From Bacteroidota bacterium (GTDB taxonomy: Bacteria > Bacteroidota > Bacteroidia > Chitinophagales > Chitinophagaceae), in the NCBI GenBank assembly GCA_023433345.1, contig JAEZDA010000086.1, forward strand, positions 1 to 64,000: a stretch of DNA of 64,000 nucleotides. Reading direction: 5' to 3'. Every line of letters begins with the position of its first letter. Positions within the stretch are counted from its first letter, which is position 1. The position numbers and the translations under genes are program-made. The notes under the pieces are model-generated. The model saw only the letters and a list, made by a program, of their open reading frames with translations, ran no database searches and was not told the DNA's origin. Of this stretch, positions 60,504-64,000 are shown piece after piece.

Positions 60504-62405
60504 CTAGTTAGAAATTATATGCATTTCCGTACGCCGGTTGCGAGATTTTCCTTCCTCGGTTGTGTTGGGTTCAACGGGTTTTGTTTCTCCAAATCCTTCA
60601 GCGATAAGTCTCGTTGGCGCGATGCCCTTGTTTGCAAGATATTTAACCACTGTTTTCGCGCGTTCGCGGCTAAGCGTGAGATTATCTGCCGGTTTGCCTA
60701 CATTATCCGTATGGCCGGAGATCCGGATCTTCATTGCAGGATTTTCATTCATCAGGGCAACTACAAGATCAAGTTCCGGTAATGATTCAGGTTTTAAATC
60801 AGATTTCCCGGCATCAAAAAAGATATTTTTGAGTACAACAGCCGCCCCTGCCTCAACGGGTTGGAGTGGTATGTTCACCACCTGCGGCGAATCAACTGTG
60901 GACTGACCAAGAGAATAATTCTCCGAATAAAAAAGGTAGCCTTTCCTTCCTACATTAAAAGCATAGTTACGCCCTATCGGAAGAGCGACGAAGTAGTTTC
61001 CCTCTTCATCGGTTTGTAGCCGTGATACGATATTTCGATTATCCAGGTCCGTTAGTACAACCCGCGATGGTAATCCCTGCAGGGTTTTCTTATCGAACAC
61101 CTTTCCTTTCACCCATGTAGTTCTTGATGCACGGACCTTTTCCGGCAATTCAAAACTGTATAGATCAAGCCCGCCCTTCGTATCGCTTCGATCGCTTGCA
61201 AAATACCCGGTACGTCCGTCTGCAGATACGATCAGGGACCCCTCATCATCAATTGTATTAATTGGGTATCCCAGGTTTACCGGGGTTGCCCAGGAGTCTC
61301 CATTCTTTCGTGCTAAAAAAAGATCTGTGCTACCGTAGCCGGGAAGGCCGCTGCTGTTGAAATAAAGCGAGAGGTTATCAGCATGAATAAAAGGGCAGCT
61401 TTCATCGCCTGCGGTATTTATTTCAGCACCCAGGTTTTGTGGTCTTTGCCATTTGCCGTCATCACCGCGGCGGGTTACCCATATGTCTTTTCCGCCGAAG
61501 CCACCGGGGGCGTTGCTGGAAAAATAAAGATCACGCCTGTCTGGCGAGAGGGATGGAGAAGATTCCCAAAATTCAGTGTTTATTGGAATATTTTCAGGCT
61601 CCGACCATCCTCCTGATTTAGTGCGATAAGAAAGGTAAAGATCACAGCTTCCTGCTCCTTCCGGGTAGTTGCAGCCTGTGAATACAAGCCATTCGCCATC
61701 CTGGGAAATATTCTGAGCTCCTTCATTCAGGTTGGTATTTACTTTTCCGCCTAAAGGTTTTGCCTTATTCCAATTGCCATCTATCAGGTCGGCCTCAAAG
61801 AAGTCTTCATCGTTTTGAACCCGGCGGGTGAAGATCATTTTTTTTCCATCGATGGTCAGTGAGGGAAAATACTCGAGATCGACGGAGTTTATGTTTTCAC
61901 CCAGGTTAACCGGCTTGAAGATATAATCGCCTGCCTGTTCTTTTTGCTGTTGCAAGGCGAATTCGTATGTGCGTTGCCGGTAGTTTCCAGCCTTTATACT
62001 TTGTTCGTTTAGTTTTTGCGTGAGAAAACTTTTTACTTTTTGCAGTGCTTCGGCAAAATTGCCGGTTCCTGCAAGCGAAATGGAGTAGGGCAAAAGGTAG
62101 GTTGAGGCATAGATGGAATCAAGGGAGAATGCCGTACGAAAGTCGTTTACTGAAGCCGAGTAGTTTTTCATATTTGCGTGTATGCCTGCCCGTGAGAGAT
62201 AAGCGTCAACGAATTTTCCATCAGTTGCAATGGCTTCCTGCAAAAGGTTTATGGCCTCCCTGTAATTACCCTGCATAGCTGCTTCATAGGCTTTTTCATT
62301 GATAGCTGCAGCCTTTTTTGCAACTTTTTCCGGGTCATACCACTGCGCATGAAGACAGGTTGAAGCCAGGAGGAAGATCGCCATTGAGAAAAGCGATTTT
62401 TTCAT
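60504..62405 (-). CDS. PorE-like T9SS component: TPR, PD40 propeller, CRD and OmpA domains
   Basis: A 633-residue envelope protein. Signal peptide MKKSLFSMAIFLLASTCLHA; a TPR region (about 30-145, AIATDGKFVDAYLSRAGIH); a PD40/WD40-like propeller (about 165-425) with repeats such as GEWLVFTGCNYPEG, SSPSLSPDRRDLYFSSN and GYFASDRSDT; a carboxypeptidase-regulatory-like domain (about 432-515); and an OmpA C-terminal peptidoglycan domain (ISGHTDNVGKPADNLTLSRERA). This domain order is that of PorE, which ties the T9SS trans-envelope ring to peptidoglycan. The usual PorE lipobox is not clear: LAST-C has T before the cysteine. PorE-type or an OmpA-like paralogue are both possible. Confidence 0.85.
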   Translation of the reverse strand: MKKSLFSMAIFLLASTCLHAQWYDPEKVAKKAAAINEKAYEAAMQGNYREAINLLQEAIATDGKFVDAYLSRAGIHANMKNYSASVNDFRTAFSLDSIYASTYLLPYSISLAGTGNFAEALQKVKSFLTQKLNEQSIKAGNYRQRTYEFALQQQKEQAGDYIFKPVNLGENINSVDLEYFPSLTIDGKKMIFTRRVQNDEDFFEADLIDGNWNKAKPLGGKVNTNLNEGAQNISQDGEWLVFTGCNYPEGAGSCDLYLSYRTKSGGWSEPENIPINTEFWESSPSLSPDRRDLYFSSNAPGGFGGKDIWVTRRGDDGKWQRPQNLGAEINTAGDESCPFIHADNLSLYFNSSGLPGYGSTDLFLARKNGDSWATPVNLGYPINTIDDEGSLIVSADGRTGYFASDRSDTKGGLDLYSFELPEKVRASRTTWVKGKVFDKKTLQGLPSRVVLTDLDNRNIVSRLQTDEEGNYFVALPIGRNYAFNVGRKGYLFYSENYSLGQSTVDSPQVVNIPLQPVEAGAAVVLKNIFFDAGKSDLKPESLPELDLVVALMNENPAMKIRISGHTDNVGKPADNLTLSRERAKTVVKYLANKGIAPTRLIAEGFGETKPVEPNTTEEGKSRNRRTEMHIISN

Positions 62406-62836
62406 ATTACCAGATTAAGGGTTGAAGTTAGGAGGAATTGAGAGATGGAAGATTTGGCTGCTGTTAAATTATCGAAATGGTGGGGGATTGGATTTGAGTG
62501 CCGGGTCGGTGCTGTAGGACGCTTCTGTTATTTTAGTACAATCATTTTTTCCCTTCCGATGGCATAGTTAGGTGCCCTTATTAGCAGATTTATGGAATTT
62601 AAATAAACGCTTTTATCATCGTGTTTAAAGATTCCGCAGTAGATCAATGATTGCGGGAGAGTCTGTTATATTGCGAAATGAAGGGTTTGAAACCCGTGTG
62701 ACCCTTTTGCAGGGAATTTGAGGGTGGATCGTATCTGTCATTTTCAGGAGAATCGAAGGGTTTTATACTGAAAGGGCATTTATCTATTCTATCGGAGGGG
62801 AGGATAAAGCATGGAAGAAGCTTTCTAGTCAATCCC
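62406..62836. other. Intergenic region without convincing gene
   Basis: 431 bases between the PorE-like gene and queE. It has no hairpin-plus-T terminator that I would trust and no tRNA. A minus-strand frame at about 62534-62671 runs 45 codons to a stop with a tail IGREKMIVLK that resembles a T9SS sorting-domain end, but it has no start codon and no upstream domain. A degraded gene fragment is possible; chance is as likely. Confidence 0.4.
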
Positions 62837-63487
62837 CTAAGGCACATTGATAAACTTATGCAGCTGCACCGAAAGCTCCCATCCCGGGTTACCTTTAATA
62901 TACTCCACAATCAGAGGCGTGATCTTCTCCCGCCTGCTCCACTCAGGCTGCAAATACAGTTTGCAAAGCGGCTTTACCATCAACGCATATTTTTCGGCCC
63001 ACCTAAAATCACTTTCGTTGTAAACAATAATCTTGAGCTCATCTGCCGCAGCAATCACTTCAGGCAGGGGAGCTTTAAATTTCTTGGGAGATAAACATAT
63101 CCAGTTCCATTTACCGGAAAGCGGACTTGAACCCGAGGTTTCAATATTTGTTTCGATCCCGGCACTGTTCAACAGCGAGGTTAAATCGTCCAATTGATGG
63201 AGCAACGGTTCCCCACCTGTTATCACCGCAAGTTTCGCAGGCGTTGATTTTATCTCAGAAACAATTTCGTCTATGCGCCTGCGTGGATGAACATCTGCGT
63301 TCCAGCTTTCCTTTACATCGCACCACACACAGCCAACATCACACCCTCCGAGTCGTATAAAATACGCCGCTCTTCCCTGGTGAAATCCTTCCCCTTGAAT
63401 GGTATAAAAACTCTCCATTACAGGCAACTGGAGCTGTATGGTATCTTTTATTTCCAAAAGATCAGTTGTTGTTGATAAATGCATCAT
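62837..63487 (-). CDS. queE: 7-carboxy-7-deazaguanine synthase
   Basis: A 216-residue radical SAM enzyme of queuosine/7-deazaguanine synthesis, acting on carboxy-tetrahydropterin made by QueD. The [4Fe-4S] motif CDVGCVWC (CX3CX2C) follows [14 protein letters not shown], the QueE signature, and the SAM-binding GGEPLLH is present. ATGs at 63487 and 63484 are adjacent starts; 63487 is drawn. It overlaps the folD 3' end by 23-26 bases. With the two queD-like genes and folE elsewhere in the window, this organism should make preQ0. No queC or queF is seen here. Confidence 0.93.
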   Translation of the reverse strand: MMHLSTTTDLLEIKDTIQLQLPVMESFYTIQGEGFHQGRAAYFIRLGGCDVGCVWCDVKESWNADVHPRRRIDEIVSEIKSTPAKLAVITGGEPLLHQLDDLTSLLNSAGIETNIETSGSSPLSGKWNWICLSPKKFKAPLPEVIAAADELKIIVYNESDFRWAEKYALMVKPLCKLYLQPEWSRREKITPLIVEYIKGNPGWELSVQLHKFINVP

Positions 63488-64000
63488 AAGTATTCTGAAG
63501 TAAGGCGGCAATGGTCATCAGGCCTACCCCGCCGGGAACGGGGCTTATAGCAGCAGCAAGTTCAGACACTCCGCCGAAATCCACGTCTCCCTTAATTGAG
63601 TAGCCAGATTTCTTAGTGGCATCTTCCACACGGGTTATACCTACATCTATCACCACAGCGCCGGGCTTTACCATCTCCGCTTTCACAAATCCCGGGATGC
63701 CGATAGCAGCGACGATTATGTCTGCCTCACGGCAAATTTTTAAAAGATCTTTTGTGCGACTATGCGTTACCGTTACCGTACAATTTCCAGGATCACTGTT
63801 GCTGCTGAGAAGCACGCTAACCGGTCTTCCAACAATATTGCTCCTGCCGATAACAACCGCATGCTTACCGGCAGTTTCAATTTTATAATGTTCCAGCATA
63901 AACATGATCCCCTGCGGAGTGGCTGGTACAAATCCTTTCTGACCCAGCATGAGTTTGCCCGCATTTACAGGGTGAAAGCCGTCCACATCCTTTTTTGGAT
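63462..64000 (-). CDS. folD: Bifunctional methylenetetrahydrofolate dehydrogenase/cyclohydrolase (5' end cut by window)
   Basis: About 179 C-terminal residues of FolD; the 5' part lies beyond the window edge. The frame is open to the edge with [20 protein letters not shown] preceding the internal ATG at 63986, so no internal start should be taken. The NAD(P)-binding motif [17 protein letters not shown] and the C-terminal [18 protein letters not shown] are typical. FolD converts methylene- to formyl-tetrahydrofolate for one-carbon metabolism. The catalytic lysine region near the N-terminus cannot be seen. Confidence 0.93.
   Translation of the reverse strand, partial: PKKDVDGFHPVNAGKLMLGQKGFVPATPQGIMFMLEHYKIETAGKHAVVIGRSNIVGRPVSVLLSSNSDPGNCTVTVTHSRTKDLLKICREADIIVAAIGIPGFVKAEMVKPGAVVIDVGITRVEDATKKSGYSIKGDVDFGGVSELAAAISPVPGGVGLMTIAALLQNTYDAFINNN

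Noticed and set aside
62644..62910. 88-codon minus-strand frame next to queE
   Set aside because: It overlaps the queE 3' end in another frame and is not compositionally coding-like.

Overview
The window is a stretch of a Bacteroidota chromosome, most likely from the Chitinophagaceae or a related lineage. The evidence is gene content: a 2,428-residue SprA translocon, a PorE-like OmpA protein, several proteins with type IX secretion (T9SS) C-terminal tails, a short RpoD starting MRQLKISKS, a fused alpha/beta 2-oxoacid dehydrogenase E1, and -7 boxes of the Bacteroidota form TAnnTTTG with little Shine-Dalgarno signal. Base composition is even and moderate. I see no prophage, transposase gene, CRISPR array or plasmid function, so this reads as ordinary core chromosome with a few accessory patches.

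Layout. 1-4.7 kb (minus): E1 dehydrogenase (cut by the window edge) and the efp-accB-accC group, with clear intrinsic terminators. 4.7-5.2 kb: a mosaic of simple repeats and a palindromic REP-like element, then malate dehydrogenase. 6.2-9.9 kb: a lipoprotein and a large secreted leucine-rich protein. 9.9-10.4 kb: a non-coding stretch bounded by a 26-bp inverted repeat. 10.4-12.7 kb (minus): two tandem QueD/PTPS paralogues, folE and fabD, divergent from mqnB-mqnD of the futalosine menaquinone route. 14.3-16.4 kb: photolyase and a class IV aminotransferase.

16.5-23 kb is the most distinctive part. It holds two copies of a module made of a seven-helix membrane protein, a cytoplasmic HisKA_3-type histidine kinase and a NarL-type response regulator, plus two further NarL-type regulators. 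The second seven-helix gene appears to lack a canonical start codon.

23-40.9 kb is mostly housekeeping: deoxynucleoside kinase, trpS, a LolD/MacB-like ATPase, a PduO-type cobalamin adenosyltransferase, an FAD/Rieske oxidoreductase with an overlapping 58-residue gene, tRNA-Met, an anchored intradiol-dioxygenase-like protein, an M20 peptidase, an exported Fe/Mn superoxide dismutase, an LptF/LptG permease, rpoD, sucB, an RsmB-like methyltransferase, a T9SS subtilase, fabH and ruvA. 40.9-62.4 kb is rich in cell-surface and secretion genes: sprA, two tandem PKD/Ig-like type B T9SS cargo proteins, a DUF4105 protein, guaB, dprA and the PorE-like gene. The right edge has queE and the 3' part of folD.

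The genes join into a few themes: protein secretion through T9SS (export channel, an accessory component and four likely cargo proteins), pterin/deazaguanine metabolism (folE, two queD-like genes, queE, folD), fatty-acid initiation (accB, accC, fabD, fabH) and a compact two-component signalling cluster. Many genes are packed tightly, including several convergent pairs whose stop codons overlap.
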